Origin: Epichloe hybrida
Taxonomy: Eukaryota > Ascomycota > Sordariomycetes > Hypocreales > Clavicipitaceae
Direction: 5' to 3'
Length of the DNA: 64,000 nt
NCBI GenBank assembly: GCA_019022495.1
Contig: JAFEKR010000008.1
Location: forward strand, 2,498,527-2,562,526
Made by a program: the position numbers and the translations under genes. Shown piece by piece: positions 1 to 12,808 of the stretch (positions are counted from its first letter, which is position 1; every line of letters begins with the position of its first letter). Under the pieces are notes generated by a model. It was not told the origin of the DNA. It did no database searches and worked only from the letters and a program-made list of their open reading frames with translations.

Positions 1-127
1 TTCCTATAAAGAGATAATTACCTATATTTATTAATACTTTAAGACAGAAAGTAACTAGTAATTCTATTACTACTAATAGAGTAGTATAATATTAAAAAAT
101 ATAATTAAGAAAAACCTTAATAAAAGT
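1..127 (+). mobile_element. Copia C1, left fragment (gag region), continues at 13,639
   Basis: This short piece aligns by eye with Copia C2 from position 23,798 onward (both begin ttcctataaagagataatt). The match resumes at 13,639 after the Copia A insertion, so it is part of a sister copy of C2 whose 5' LTR and gag start lie left of the window. The last five bases (aaagt, 123-127) are the left target-site copy of Copia A. It is more mutated than C2, with many C-to-T or G-to-A differences. Confidence 0.85.
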
Positions 128-952
128 TGTTAAAAATAAGACCTATTTTTAGCCCTTTTTCTAGTTAAAGAACCTTCTTATTACTAGCTTGCTTTGCAAG
201 TCTAACAGCTGCACTGCAGCTGTCAACGGTCGCGAGGGCAGCTGTCAATGACTGCGTCGCAGCTGTCAACAGCTGCGACCGACCGTGTGGATAACTAATT
301 AGTCAATTGCGTTATGGCTGCAAGTGTGGCTACAACCACGCCACTAGTAATTAGGTAAGCTAGGGTGACGTAAGCTAGGGTGACGTAAGCAGGTTACCCT
401 ACACATAACTTACCCTATAGCTATCTTTAACAACGATTTTCTTTTTATCTAGAGGTTATACAAAAGTTTCACATATAGCAAATTGAAGCTTAAAGATAGG
501 CCTTTCTCTTTATGCAAGGTTATTTTTTAGACTAAAAGTTAGTGCATACGGGTTACTAGCTAGTATAGTGGTAAGTTGATTTTTTAGTTTTTGCATACAA
601 ATGAATTTTACAGAAAATCAAAAGTAGCCCGTAAGACCCCGTTAGCGGCCCGGATTTACTAATATAGTTAGTAGGTCTATGAGAGAAAGAAGATCTTTTT
701 AACTAGCTAGATAGCTAGTTCTCTTAACTAACAACAGCCGCATTACCCGTATAATATATCTAAAATCAATTCTATTACTTTATAAGATATTATAAAAGTG
801 ATTTAAATTAAATTCTATTAGTTATTAACTACTATAACCTTCCATTACGTTACGTTAATTGATTTAACGTTACAGCCCTATTAGTCCCTAACCATAGAGC
901 TTGCGCCCGTACAGCTATTGCTAGCTAGCAACTAGCTCCCTACATTTTAATA
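128..952 (+). repeat. 5' LTR of Copia A
   Basis: 825 bp, starting TGTTAAAAATAAG and ending AATA; it aligns along its length with 12,809-13,633. It contains a CpG-rich patch (about 196-290) that escaped mutation and a duplicated 13-bp unit (agctagggtgacg, about 358-385). The two LTRs differ mainly by C/T and G/A transitions. Confidence 0.92.
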
Positions 953-966
953 GGTTATGAGCCTAG
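953..966 (+). promoter_or_regulatory. Primer binding site of Copia A (half-tRNA-iMet type)
   Basis: GGTTATGAGCCTAG directly follows the 5' LTR. It is complementary, apart from one C-to-T change, to the anticodon arm of eukaryotic initiator tRNA-Met (CTGGGCTCATAACC). Copia-type elements are known to prime from an internally cleaved initiator tRNA rather than from its 3' CCA end. The match also fixes the LTR end at 952. Confidence 0.75.
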
Positions 967-1010
967 TTTTATCACTATAGATTCCGTTTAGGTCACTTTA
1001 TGTACGATTA

Positions 1011-1250
1011 CAGAAGACTTCCCTTCTATAAAAAAGGAAGGACCTATAAGAAAGAAGCTTTTTCCCTTCTATAAAAAGAAATTAATTATAGCTACAAAAG
1101 ACTTCCCTTCTATAAAAAAGGAAGGATCCGCGAGATAGAAGCTTTTTCCCTTCTATAAAAAGGAATAAATTTCAAATACAGAAGACTTCCCTTCTATAAA
1201 AAAGGAAGGACCCGCGAGATAAAAGCATTTCCCTTCTATAAAAAGGAAAA
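1011..1250 (+). repeat. Three-copy tandem repeat with hairpin potential in Copia A leader
   Basis: Units of about 84 bp start near 1011, 1095 and 1179 with ca(g/a)aagacttccc. Each contains cccttctataaaaa(a)gg twice, and the arms ccttc and gaagg can pair. The array lies between the PBS and gag. Confidence 0.75.
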
Positions 1251-1289
1251 TAGATACTAAAGGAAAGGGAAAGGGACCTGTAATCCCTA

Positions 1290-2930
1290 ACCCTAGTGCG
1301 CAAGAGGTTCTAAATAACTAGCTAAAAGAGCAGGCTATTAAGCAATAAGCAACTATAGACTAGTTATTAGAGAAGCTAGAAAGCTTATCTATAACTGTAA
1401 ATAGTTGTATAGAGGGTGTGGAATCTGATAAGCCCGCTAGTTAGCAGCAAGATTAGCAGCCTGTTCAAGAAAATTAAGCTAAATCTAGCTCTGTATAAGC
1501 AACCTTTAATAATTCAATTATTAAGGAATTTAATAAGAGGGTTTATAGTTTCCCAGAGACTGCTAGGCTTAAAGGAGCTGAAAATTTCGAACAATGGAAA
1601 CAAGCCCTAACTATCTAATTTAGAGCTTTAGGCATGCCTAATTTTCTAGATAATCCGGAGAGTTCTAGGGCGCTAGGGGATCCAGATTAAGCTATTATCC
1701 TTATGTTACTAAGGGATAGTTATACGGAAGGACCCCAAGCCGCTATAACTTGGCAAAAATCACCTAAAGAAGCCTATAATTTACTTGTAAGGCAATATTT
1801 ATATAGCGTTGAAATCCAGAGGGGGTCCCTATATTTAGAATTTCATAACCTAAATTTTCAAGAGTTTAAGGGGACTCTAGAGTCCTTTAATGCAGTCTTT
1901 AATAATCTACTAGCTAGATTATTAATTTTAGGGGTCCTGATTGCTCCGATAGATTAGGTTAATCAATATCTTTAATCCCTAAAATTAACCTTCCCTTAGT
2001 AGGCTAAGAGGCAACGATTTAGTATGCGTACGAATAGGGCTATAGGGGCTCCCCTAGATGCCCTAAATCTTTAATTCTTGATGGCAGACCTTCTAGCAGA
2101 ACAAAGGGATAAGTTATTTACGGTATCTAAAGCCCTGAATTATAAGGCTAAAAACCTTGAAAAGGGTGCTAAAGAAAAAGAAAAGGCCCCTAAGGATTAG
2201 AAGAAGAAAGGAGGCTCTAAAGAAAATAAGGGCTCTTCTAATTCTAATTCTTCTTCTAATAAGAAGAAGAAAAAGAAGAAGAAAAAGAAGCAAAAAGGTC
2301 AAAAATCAGATAAAAAGGATAATAAAGAGACCTCTAGAGAGGGATCTTTTATGCTAGGAAATTACAACCTTTCTAACGGTGCTCTTAAACCGTACAAGAA
2401 GCCTAGCCTTTATAAGACTAGTTATAAGAGCTCTAGTGATAGCAGCTCTGATTCTAGCTCTAGTGAATCGGATAATGAAAATCAAGAAATTAAAACCTTA
2501 AATGGTTTTAATTATTATAGCAAAGACATAAAAAAGGCCCTATTATATAATACAGGTTTAACTGTATATATTATTAATTCTAGGGAGGTCTTTAGGGATT
2601 ATACCCCTTATAAAAAGAGGGAATCTAACCCTATTATAACTGGTGGTGGCCCTATTTACGCTAAGGGTCATGGTAGTGCTGTTTTTAAGGTCTTATATTA
2701 AAAGAATCCTAATAAATATAGGACCTTAGTGCTTAAAGATACGCTATATTTTCCTTAGCTTAATGTTAATATAGTTAGTGAACTTACGCACTATATATCT
2801 AGTAGTTGCCTTATAAAAAACCTACTTTATCTTAAAGATAGGTCTTATATTGCAACCTTAGATATAGAAAAACATGGTTTTTTCTTTCACGTTAAAAACT
2901 AATCTATGCCAAAGTTATCTAAAGAGCCTT
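1290..2930 (+). pseudogene. Copia A gag and protease remnant
   Basis: Reading through stops in one frame gives a Copia-type Gag: a motif FEQWKQALTI near 1590, then a run containing TYxxSPKEAYNLL-like text to about 2,110, a lysine-rich basic stretch (about 2,150-2,320) and a Ser-rich acidic stretch near 2,430-2,490. A protease-like segment follows, with LLYNTGLTVYIINSR (about 2,540-2,580), where DTG/DSG would be expected. Copia B interrupts the frame at 2,961. In-frame stops are all TAA or TAG at positions where Gln or Trp would fit. No product is expected. Confidence 0.7.
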
Positions 2931-2961
2931 GTAATAACTCTTATTACATCCGACCTTTTAC

Positions 2962-3257
2962 TGTTGGAACAAGCATGATATCAACAAGGGTGCGCGCCTC
3001 TGATTGGGTGGGCGCGTTGCATCGCGGACCCACATGTCCGGCCCGACCGCGCCGCGATCGGGGTTAGCACATGTGGCCTCTTCGCTAATAACCCCGATTA
3101 AGGCCCCTTTTCCTATGATAAATAGCGCACCCTCTTTGCTTCTATTTAATCTCTCTTTTACTTGCTTTAGTAAACTAGAATATATAATAATTACGTGCAC
3201 TTTAGTCTACCCTGAAAACCCTACGCGTAGGTTAATAGTATCCTGTAAATACTAACA
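2962..3257 (+). repeat. 5' LTR of Copia B
   Basis: 296 bp. It keeps a CpG-dense core (about 2,990-3,075) while the rest is AT-rich. The 5' copy is less mutated than the 3' copy in this core. Small open frames on both strands here are composition artefacts. Confidence 0.93.
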
Positions 3258-3273
3258 CTAATTAGTGGTTATC
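3258..3273 (+). promoter_or_regulatory. Candidate primer binding site of Copia B
   Basis: ctaattagtggttatc follows the LTR directly. Nearly the same 16 bases follow the 5' LTR of Copia C2 (22,065) and Copia E (46,841 on the minus strand), which argues for a conserved primer site. I cannot name the tRNA. Confidence 0.55.
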
Positions 3274-5149
3274 TCTATAGATACTATAGATTAGTAAGGT
3301 TTATAGAAGAGGCATTAGTATTAAGGACTTACCTTATAAAAGAGAAAGTGCCACTCTGAGATACTAAATATGCTAAGCAAAAAGTATATTCTAGCTTTCC
3401 TTTTACCTTAAGTAACTATAACTAGCTCTATACTAAATCTAAGCTTATTAACTTAATTAAGGCCCGGTTAGTAACTAACCTAACCTATCTTTATTTATTT
3501 AATTAGCGCGTCTATCACGCGAACAAACCCTTAGAAGCGTGTTTATTAAACGATTAAGGCCTGGTTAGTAACTAACCTAACCTATCCTTAATTATTTAAT
3601 TAAACTTACTAAGGGGCAAAGATAATAGCTTCACTTATAATCCTTTAAACCTTTATTATATCTCTGTTTCCTATACCTCTTAATCTACTACTAACATTAT
3701 AGTAAAACACTAAGATTAAACAGAAGGATCTAGAACCTAAGACATTCCTTCTAATTATAAACATACCTCCCCTACTAAAGATATTAGAAGAGGAGTTAAC
3801 CTATAAGTTACATCTCACCTCCTTAACTATATCTCCCCTAATTTACACTAGTATATTACATAATAAGCACTAGAGAATAAGGAATTATTTAATCTTAAAG
3901 CAAACACTACCCCTAAAGAACTTATAGCCTAGATTCTTATTAAGAAAGTAACTTATAAATATAAGAACCTATACCTATAAACCCTATTTACTATCTTTAG
4001 TAATAACTTCAGAGGATAGAAATAAGAAACATTCTAAGTAGTAAATCCTAAAGCTATAAAGAGTCTTTAAGACTTTCTCTTCTTTAGTAGCGTCTACATA
4101 GACCTATAGAGTCGCCATAAGATAGTAGTCTTGCTTAAAGATATTATTAACTATAATAGATTCTATAACTAGAAAGAAGAAGAAATACAGGAAGTTACTA
4201 GGAAGTATTCCCCCTTTAAGAGGCAAATAGCGGAGAAGGACTTTTATAAAGACCTCCTTCCTATTAGTATCCCTTCTTTTAGAGATTAACTAAAGTAACT
4301 AATCGCTCTATATTATCCCTAATCCCCTTAACTACTATAATCACTCCTATTCTATTCCTAGATTCTATTACACTAATCCCTAAGTATACTAAGTGTAAGG
4401 TAAAGGCATAATAGTAAAGGCAATCCCCCTATTACAAGCCCTTAACTATAACCCTAGACCCCCCTTATTTCCCCTCCTATAATAAGGCACTATAATCCCC
4501 CTCCGTAATCTAGGACTATAGCATCTCTTCCATAAGATTTAATTATCCCTATTCCCCCTTAGGAGATAGGCTAACCCTTATTAAAGTAACTACTTAATCT
4601 TAATAAGTTTTATAATAATAAGAGTATTAAGTATAGCGCTAGGGAGTATAACATTCTTAATATTAAGCTCTTAACCTATTAAAGGAAGTGTAAGATACTA
4701 GGAATTACATAAGAATAGTTAGGCTATGGTTTTAAGTTTATACTAAAAGGAAGACCTCTATAGTACTTCTTAGAGAACCTTTTAGGCTAAGGAGACCCCT
4801 AAGATCTCCTAACTCTTATCTGTAGGATTAGGTAGAAGTTTAAGATGGATAATACGCATCAAAAGAACCATCTATTATAGGGAAGATTATAACTACTTAT
4901 AATTATCTAAGAGAACCCTAGTAAATTAAAGATTAAGTGCTTTAAAGACCTTATAATAAAGCTTTTAAATCTCTAAAGGGTAAATCCTTATAGATCCTAG
5001 TTAGAATTAGACCTCTATAGTTAGATTCTAAATGCCTGTAAAGGAATCCTAGAATGTAGGGCCTATATTATTAATCCTCCTATTAACCTCTAATGCTTTT
5101 ACGAACGGATAAGAATGTTAATTAGCGAATCTAAAGCTTTAATTAATTA

Positions 5150-8100
5150 GTAGCAGTTCCCTATGGAAGCTAGCACTAAGGAATACTTTTAGACTAACTA
5201 TAAGTATAATAGAAAAGGTAAGGAAGCCTAGTATAGTTAATCTTTATTAAAGAGCAAGCCTTAACGCTTAAAAAAGTGTTATATATGCGGTAAAGAAGGT
5301 TATTAGTTAACTAAACACTTAGATAAGGACTAGAAGAAGGTATTCTAATGATTTAAGAATCACTCTTACACGGACTTAATAGCTTCTTTATATAATATGT
5401 TCCTAATATAGTATAAAGGTAATGATAATCCTAAATTAGCTAAGGATAATAATATTAACTAATACCTAATAGAACTTGGTTTTAGCAAAGAAGATAGTAA
5501 TAGCTAAGTGCCTATGAGCTTCTTTACACATAGGACCACCTATAATAGCCGTGTGACCACTAAGATTCTTGCTAGTAAAGCAATGACTTATGCTCTAGTT
5601 AAGAAAGATTTATTTAATCTTTAGGAACTAGATAAGGCACTAAGCGCATTTACACTTAAAGGATAATATTTATCTAGAACCTTTAAAGGCATTATAGCTA
5701 ATATAGGTGCTATAGGATGTTTATTAGTAGGCCACCCTTAATTCTTAGCTCTATAAAGTGTAATACTAACTATCATGCTTAATAAGTTAGATGCTAGGAA
5801 GATAAAGATTAAATTTAGCCCTAGAGAGCTAATTAAGGCACTTAGATTAATTAAAGTGCTAACTCTATTCGGAATTATTCTCTTTTAGGTGATCCCTATA
5901 AACACTCCCTTTCTCTTATACCTTGATGATATGACCCGCCTAAAGATTAATTTCCACATATCAGAGAACGTTTTATAGTAAGGGAATATTAAGGTTCCTA
6001 TTGTGCGTAAATAGGGGCATGTGTAAATGCTTCTTAATAAAGAAGAAAGTGTTACTTAGAGTTATCTTATAGAGATTAAGCTCTGCTAGTTATATTAACA
6101 CTTTAGATACCCTTTAGTTTAACATCTTTATGATTTGCTATGTAAATTAGGGCATAAGGTTAAGTTTAAAGCTATTAAGAAACTAACTAAGGTTTGCTAG
6201 CAGTGCTAATTACATGTAGATAGCTTATATTAGTTTAAATTTACTCTTTGGGATAAATATGCTTATAAATATGAAATTATTATAGACATTATATATCTTA
6301 ATGGTAATCACCTTATTTTATAAGTTGTTAATACGGCTATATCCTTTAATATAGCTAGATTTGTTAAAGATATCTCTATAAAGACTATGTAAGAAGCACT
6401 CTGTCTTTACTAGATTAATATCTATCTAGGCCCCCTAGATTTAATTATTACAGATACTAGAATGACTTTTAGAGGCAAGGAATTTAAGCAGCTTATGTCA
6501 TTAATAGCAATTAAAATCAAAGACATCCCTATTAAGGCTTACTATAGCATTAGTAAGGTTAAGCAATATCACAGGCCGCTCTAAAGAGCCTATAATATCA
6601 TCCGATAGGAATGCCTAACAACGCTAGAGCCTGTGGCATTATAAATAGTAGTTAAAGCTATAAATAACACTATAGGATTAAATAGTCTTATGCTAACAGT
6701 CCTTATTTTTAGCGCGTATCCTTGTATAGTTAAGGAATTACCTCTATCACCGGATATTACGTAGCAAGCCCTTATAATCTAACTAGCAATGAAGGAAGTT
6801 AAGCGTATTTATGCCCGGCAGAAGGTTAGCAATGCCCTTACTACGAGGAACAGTCCTAATACCTCTATAACTATTAACCTCCTGCTAGGATTACTTATAC
6901 GCGTGTAGCGTAAAGGCAAAGGATAGGCAGGCCCCTATAAGCTATTAGCTATAGAGGGCAAGACCTACACTCTTAAGCTCCCTTAAGGCCCTAAGGCCTT
7001 TAGATTAATATCTATTAGGTCTTTTTATAAAGATTCTAATAAAGAGAGACCTCCTAAGGGCGTAGATAACTAAGACACCTCCCTATAGCCTATGGCTACC
7101 CCTCCTGCTAATCCCCTAAGGTAAGGACCTAGAAGACCTTAGAAGAACCCCCCTATTATTATATCTAATATTAATTATATAAATTAAATAAAAGACAAGA
7201 CTAACATCTTTCTATTAGCTAAGGAAAGCTCTAACCTTAAGCTTGTGATCTAATTACGTAAGGAAGGAATTATTAAGACCCCTAGCAAACCCTTTAAGCT
7301 ATCTACTAAAGCTAAGATTAATTCTCTAATTAAATAAGGCGTGTTTGAATTCATTAAGTATAATAAAAGAGAGCATAGTAGAGTTTGAATTTTCAATTCC
7401 TGTATTATTAATAAGGTAAAGGGTAAGATAACAAATCCGTATAAGAAGTTAAGGCTCGTAATCTAAGGTTACAGCGATAAGGAGAAGCTAGCAATCCTTA
7501 CACAGGCCCTAACAATCTAGCAAGCTAGCTAGCAATTAATCCTTGCAATAGCACCTACGTTATTATTACTAGGCCTTATCCTCTAGCTTCGCGACATTAT
7601 ATAGGCCTATATGTAAGCACGAACGCTTCTTAGTTATATAATCCTGGCCTGAATCCCTATCCAAATCCGTTACCTATACCCTATAGGTATAATAATGCAA
7701 GTAATTAAGCCTCTATATAGTATTATAGAAGCTAGCACCTACTAGTAGGTAATATATTATTATTACCATAGAGAAATGCTCCAGATAATAACCTCTACGT
7801 TTAACCTATGCCTGCTTATAATAATAAAGGAGAACCTAACCTTTACGTGTATAGGGATACAGACTAACAATATAATTAGACTATCTAACCACGAGTTCTC
7901 TTAACAAGAGGAAGATTAATTAAAAGCTGCTTCTTTTGCTACTAAACCAAAGCAAATCCTTTCTACAGGGAACCTACTAACCTTTAATAGTAGTATTATT
8001 ACTCTTAAAAATAATGTAATTACACTAAGGCAGAAGGGCTAGAGTAGAAAGCTTTAGTTAATCCCACTAAATAATTTAAAACAGGCATATATAGAACAAC

Positions 8101-8790
8101 AAGCTTAAGGCGCGTATATTGCCTTAATCTACTAACCTAAAGCCTGCTTTAACCTCTCTATTACTACATAATACTAAGAGCTATTACCTTAAGATGTAAA
8201 GAGCCTAAACTAACGGATTTAATAGCAAATCAATAATCTAAGCTAAGGATTAAGGTTTGTACTATTTAATCTTAAGAAGGCAAAGCTTTTTACATTTATA
8301 GATGGATTATTTGCTAATAACTAGGACCTTACTTCCTAGCTAGGCTATGTGCTTATCCTAGCTAGTGAAGTCTAAGAGGAAAGCACCTTCATAATCTAAG
8401 GTAATATTATATACTATAGCTTTACTAAGAGCAAGAGAGTCACAAGAAGTATACTTACCTCTAAGATCTATAGCATAGTTACTAGTGCTAATATAGCTCA
8501 CGTGGTCTTAACAACGCTTAGGTTAATCACTTATTAATTAAACCTCCCTACGATTCCTGTTATTATCTATACTAATTTATACTCTTTGTATAAATACCTT
8601 GTTAAGCTTAGTACCATAAAGGAGAAGCGTCTTATAATTAATATTATAGCCCTTCGTTAATTATATAAGCAACAAGAGATCTGCGAGATCAGATAGATTA
8701 ATAGGAATAATAACCTTACTAATGTATTTACAAAGGCATTGCCGAATAAGGCATTTAAGAGGTTTATCATAAGCAATAAGGCAACTATCA
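5150..8790 (+). pseudogene. Copia B gag zinc knuckle, integrase, reverse transcriptase and RNase H remnant
   Basis: Broken frames show, in order: a zinc knuckle (CYICGKEG, about 5,278-5,310); an integrase zinc-finger region with LGH and VC.QC (about 6,140-6,215); an integrase core with YEIIIDIIYLNG and YLGPLDLIITDTR (about 6,270-6,470); a reverse transcriptase with FNSCIINKVKGK and QGY-like text (about 7,390-7,480); an EASTY-W motif (about 7,730); and RNase H with FIDGLFANN (about 8,300). This is the Ty1/Copia order. Dozens of TAA/TAG codons interrupt it. Positions 3,274-5,150 hold more degenerate gag-region sequence with no recognisable motif. Confidence 0.75.
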
Positions 8791-9042
8791 GGATGGAAGG
8801 GTGGGTTACGCGATTATAATGTTTGTATTAATCTAATGAGATTAAAGGTGTTAAGAATTAGGCCTACTTATCCTTACACAAGCTTATAGATTAGATTTTG
8901 TTGTTTATTATACCCCTTCCCCTTGCCCTTTTCTTCTAATATTATTTGCAATTATTTAATCTTATTTATTCCTTAATTCCTGTTCACTTCTCTTATTAAT
9001 ATTATGCGTTAATAATTATATCAAAAGAGAGAGAGTTTCTAG

Positions 9043-9338
9043 TGTTAGAATAAGTATAATATTAATAAGGGTGCGCGCCTCTAATTAGGTAAGCGCGTTA
9101 CATTGCGGACCCATATATCTAGCCCGACCGCGCCGCGACCGGGGTTGGCATATATAGCCTCTTCGCTAATAACCCTGATTAAGGCCCCTTTTCCTGTGAT
9201 AAATAGCGTACCCTCTTTGCTTCTATTTAATCCCTCTTTTGCTTGCTTTAGTAGACTAGAATATATGACGATTACGTGCACTTTAGTCCACCCCGAAAAC
9301 CCTACGCGTAGGTCAATGGTATCCTGTAGATACCAACA
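9043..9338 (+). repeat. 3' LTR of Copia B
   Basis: 296 bp, aligned with 2,962-3,257. It ends in an intact CCAACA, whereas the 5' copy has CTAACA, showing one C-to-T change. Confidence 0.93.
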
Positions 9339-9343
9339 TTTAC

Positions 9344-12300
9344 CTACGCCGCTTTTAAGGGTTATAGTTACCTTATAGAGGTTTAAATTCCCTTTAAAAA
9401 GCCGGATTGGGCTTCTGATTTAGACGAAATCGACGAAAATGATGATGGTATTGAAGAAATCGTACGGGATGATTTAGAGGAATTAGTCCCTTCTTCTTTA
9501 CCTATAGCCCTAGGTTAGGTCCCTTATAAATCTAAGAAAATAGATTTAGGGGTGTTAGAGGGCCCTAGTAGAGGAAAAGGGTCCCTAATACCTCTCTAAG
9601 AGGCCTGTGGTTCTCAAGGGGCCTAGCAGGGGACTAGTGAAGAGGGCCCTAGTCTAGATCCTAATTTAGACCCTAAGGATCTTTAATATTAATAGTTGTT
9701 AGAACTAGCTAGCCTATAGCATATATGATTAGGGCGCCTAGGTCTTCCTTTGCTAAAGAAAACTAGCCTTATAACTAAAGGAATCCCTGATTTTTCTAAA
9801 ATTAAGGATAAGGATTTTAGATGTATTGCTTGTGATTAATCTAAGGCAGTTAGAAGACCTAGGAAATTAGCTATCCCTGACCCCCTAAGAGCTCTAGATC
9901 GAATAGAGGGGGATACGCTAAAAATCAGCCCTACGCCATATAATAAATAGTCAATTTGCTTATTTTTAGTTAATTAAAAGACTAGATATAAGTGGGTTAT
10001 CTTATTACCTAATAAGGAAGGCCTAACTGTTTATAAGGCTATTAAAGGCTTCTTTAGAGGGCTTAAAAATCAACTAGGTTAATATCCTAGGCACCTTTAC
10101 TTCGATGGGGGCTAGGAAATTGATTCTAGTTGTCAAGCTTGGTTGAATTCTAAAGGGATCAAATTTATAACTTCTAGTCCCTATATCCATGAGCAAAATG
10201 GATTAGTAGAACGTTCAATTTGTACTATTCTAGATCAATTAAGGGCTACTATCTAGTAGGTAAAATTACTGTTATTTTTATGGTGTTTTGTATTACCTAT
10301 AGTTATTAACCTAGTTAATATAACTGCTAATACCACTAAGGATAAAAGCCCTGAATAGCTGCTATCTAGGGAGCTAAATCAGCCTTATATAACTGATATT
10401 AGTAGTATTAGAGCTATAGGATCTTACTATGAGATTCTAATCCCCCTAGAAAAATAACCTAAAGCCTAGAAGTTAGTAGCTAGGACTATCCCTGGAAGGC
10501 TTTTAGCTACACTAGGTTCTAACACCTACCTAGTGTATATCCCCTCTAAAAGGCTAGTTATAAAGACTAGCTTTATTAAGATTATAGAACCTATAGGCCT
10601 TATTTCTAAAGGCTTACCTAGGATTTCTATAGGGGATAACCCTTTAGAGGGGGAAAATAATTTAGATTAATAATATCTAGATTAAGGTTTAAAGGATTAC
10701 CCTATAGATAATATAGGTATCCCTGTAGGTTAAGAAAAACCACCTACAGGCCCTAAAGAACCCCCTAAAGGCTTAATTCTAGTGGATCCTATATAGGCAC
10801 AGCCTATAACTTAACTAGGAAATCAGGTTTTGACTTCGGACCTCGATTTTAACAAAATTATCAATTTCGACCCTAATATCAACCCTATGGATGTTGATAT
10901 TAGTTCCCCTTCTTCTCTAGATTTTATAAAAGAAATCTGCTTTAAGGTATAGGAGAAGCTAAAGGAAAAGAATCCTATTAGCCCTAAACCTAAGACCTGG
11001 AAGCAGGCTATATCTAGCCCTGAAAGGGATAAATAGATAGAAGCCACGTATAAGGAATACGAATAGCTTCTAAAGGCTAGTACTTTTAAATTTATAGGGA
11101 AAGATTAAATCCCTAAGGGCTAAAAAGTACTAAAGAATAGGCTTGTTTATAAGCTTAAAAAGGATAAAGAAAATAATCCTTTAAAATATAAGGCTTAACT
11201 CGTTGCTAAGGGATTTATGCAAATCAAAGGCCTAGATTACCTAGAGACCTTCGCTGCCATAAGTATTCCCCCTAGCTAGAGGATTTTACTAGCCCTAGTG
11301 GCTTGGAATAACTGGGAAATCGAACAAATTGATTTTATAGGAGCTTTTCTTAATAGTAAGCTATAATAACAGATTTATATAGTTATTCTAGAAGGGTTTA
11401 TTAAATTCCTTGAGGTAAATCCTAAACTAGCTAAATTAGCTAGAAGTTTTAGCTGGAAACCTTCTAAAGATCAAGTAATTTTATTATAGAAGTCTTTATA
11501 TAGCCTAAAACAAAGCTTAAGGGAATGGCAATAAGCGCTAATATTAGTGCTTAAATCCCTAGGATTTAACCCTTTAATATCTAACCTAGCTATCTTCTTT
11601 AATCCTTTAACCAAAACCTTTGTTATTACGTACATTAATGACTGTCTTCTAATTGGACCGGATTTATCTTATATCCAAAGGCTTAAAAAGGAACTTTATA
11701 AAGTCTATCTAATAGAAGATAGGGGGCCTGCTGAATTCTTCTTAGGGGTTTAAATCGTATGAGATAGGCCTAATAGAATACTGAAAATTCATTAATCTTA
11801 GTATATATTAGAAGCCTTAAAATGATTTAATATGCTAGATAGTAAGCCTATTAGCATACCTCTTTAGCTAGGCGTTTTAGCTACGCAGATAACTAAGCTT
11901 TTAATAGCTAGCAAAATCAAGCTTTATCAGTGTATTATAGGGACTATAATGTACCTAATATTACTTACAAGGCCTGATATAGCTTTTACGCTACAGTGGT
12001 TATTTACTACACTAGCTAGCCCTTATATAGAACACCTAAAAGCAGCTCAAAATCTGCTAAGGTATCTATTAGGGACTAGATTCCTTACTATTATCTATAG
12101 GGGAGACCCTAAAGGTTTAGTTAGCAAAAGCCTAATAGGTTATTGCGATAGTGATTTTATAGGGGATAAAAAGACCTCAAAATTAACCTATACTTATCTA
12201 TTTAAGCTAGCTGGCGGACTTATTAGCTAGAAATTAAAGAAAGCTAGTACAATAGCTCTATTAACACTAGAAGCTAAAGCTGATGCTATCTGCGAGACCT

Positions 12301-12600
12301 TCCAGGAGCTTTAGTGGCTTTAGGGCTTATTTAAGGAGCTAAAAACCCTTATTTCTCCCCCTATCCAGATATATTACAATAATTAAGGCGCTATAACTAC
12401 TGCTTATAACCCTGCTTTATATAGTCATACAAAGCATACATTACTAAAGTTTAACTATATTAGGTAATAGGTTTTAGAGGGTTTAGCTAAGATTAAATAT
12501 CTAGATACGAAGTTAATACCTGCAAATAGTCTTACGAAACCTCTTTCTAGACCTCTTTATTAGGCTTTTATTAAGCTTTTAGGGCTTAATAATTATTAAA
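9344..12600 (+). pseudogene. Copia A integrase, reverse transcriptase and RNase H remnant
   Basis: The frame resumes after Copia B. Integrase text includes YFDGG (about 10,102) and NGLVERSICTILDQLRA (about 10,198-10,247), typical of the DDE core end. Reverse transcriptase runs from about 11,100 to 11,755, with ALVAWNNWEIEQIDFIGAF, SLYSLKQSLREW and YINDCLLIGPD (the YVDD site, here YIND). RNase H covers about 11,950-12,590 with TSKLTYTYLFKLAGG and TLEAKADAICE. Several long open stretches remain (11,547-11,753; 11,949-12,230), so A is less damaged here than the C copies. In-frame TAA/TAG codons still make it non-functional. Confidence 0.82.
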
Positions 12601-12800
12601 CTAACAACTAATTCCCTTTAATAGGGAACTAAAAATAACGTCAAAAAGGGAGCTATATTTAACAATAGCTAGGAATTCAAAAAGGGGGTCTTTTATTTTT
12701 TCCTGTTTTTCCCTTTTATCTGTTATTATCAAAAGTTATTGTTTTTTACCCTATAGTCTTTTTGTACACTTCTAATTGCTTTTAAATGTAATTCTTTTAT

Positions 12801-12808
12801 AGAGGGGG
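12801..12808 (+). promoter_or_regulatory. Polypurine tract of Copia A
   Basis: agaggggg lies immediately before the 3' LTR start at 12,809, the expected plus-strand priming position. Confidence 0.8.

Larger units (their letters stand above)
2962..9338 (+). mobile_element. Copia B, complete element nested in Copia A
   Basis: Two 296-bp LTRs (2,962-3,257 and 9,043-9,338; TGTTRGAA...AACA) flank about 5.8 kb of degenerate Copia coding sequence. The TSD tttac is exact at 2,957-2,961 and 9,339-9,343. A purine tract (aaaagagagagag, near 9,023-9,035) precedes the 3' LTR. The insertion split Copia A between protease and integrase, and the two halves of A read continuously once B is removed. Confidence 0.94.

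Noticed and set aside
1416..1610. Small open frames in Copia A gag (1,416-1,610; 1,703-1,957; 2,157-2,357) as separate genes
   Set aside because: They are surviving pieces of the broken gag-pol frame or out-of-frame shadows, not genes.
3004..3255. Open frames on both strands within Copia B LTRs (also 9,081-9,378)
   Set aside because: They coincide with the CpG-rich, stop-poor core of an LTR repeated at both element ends; no protein features.
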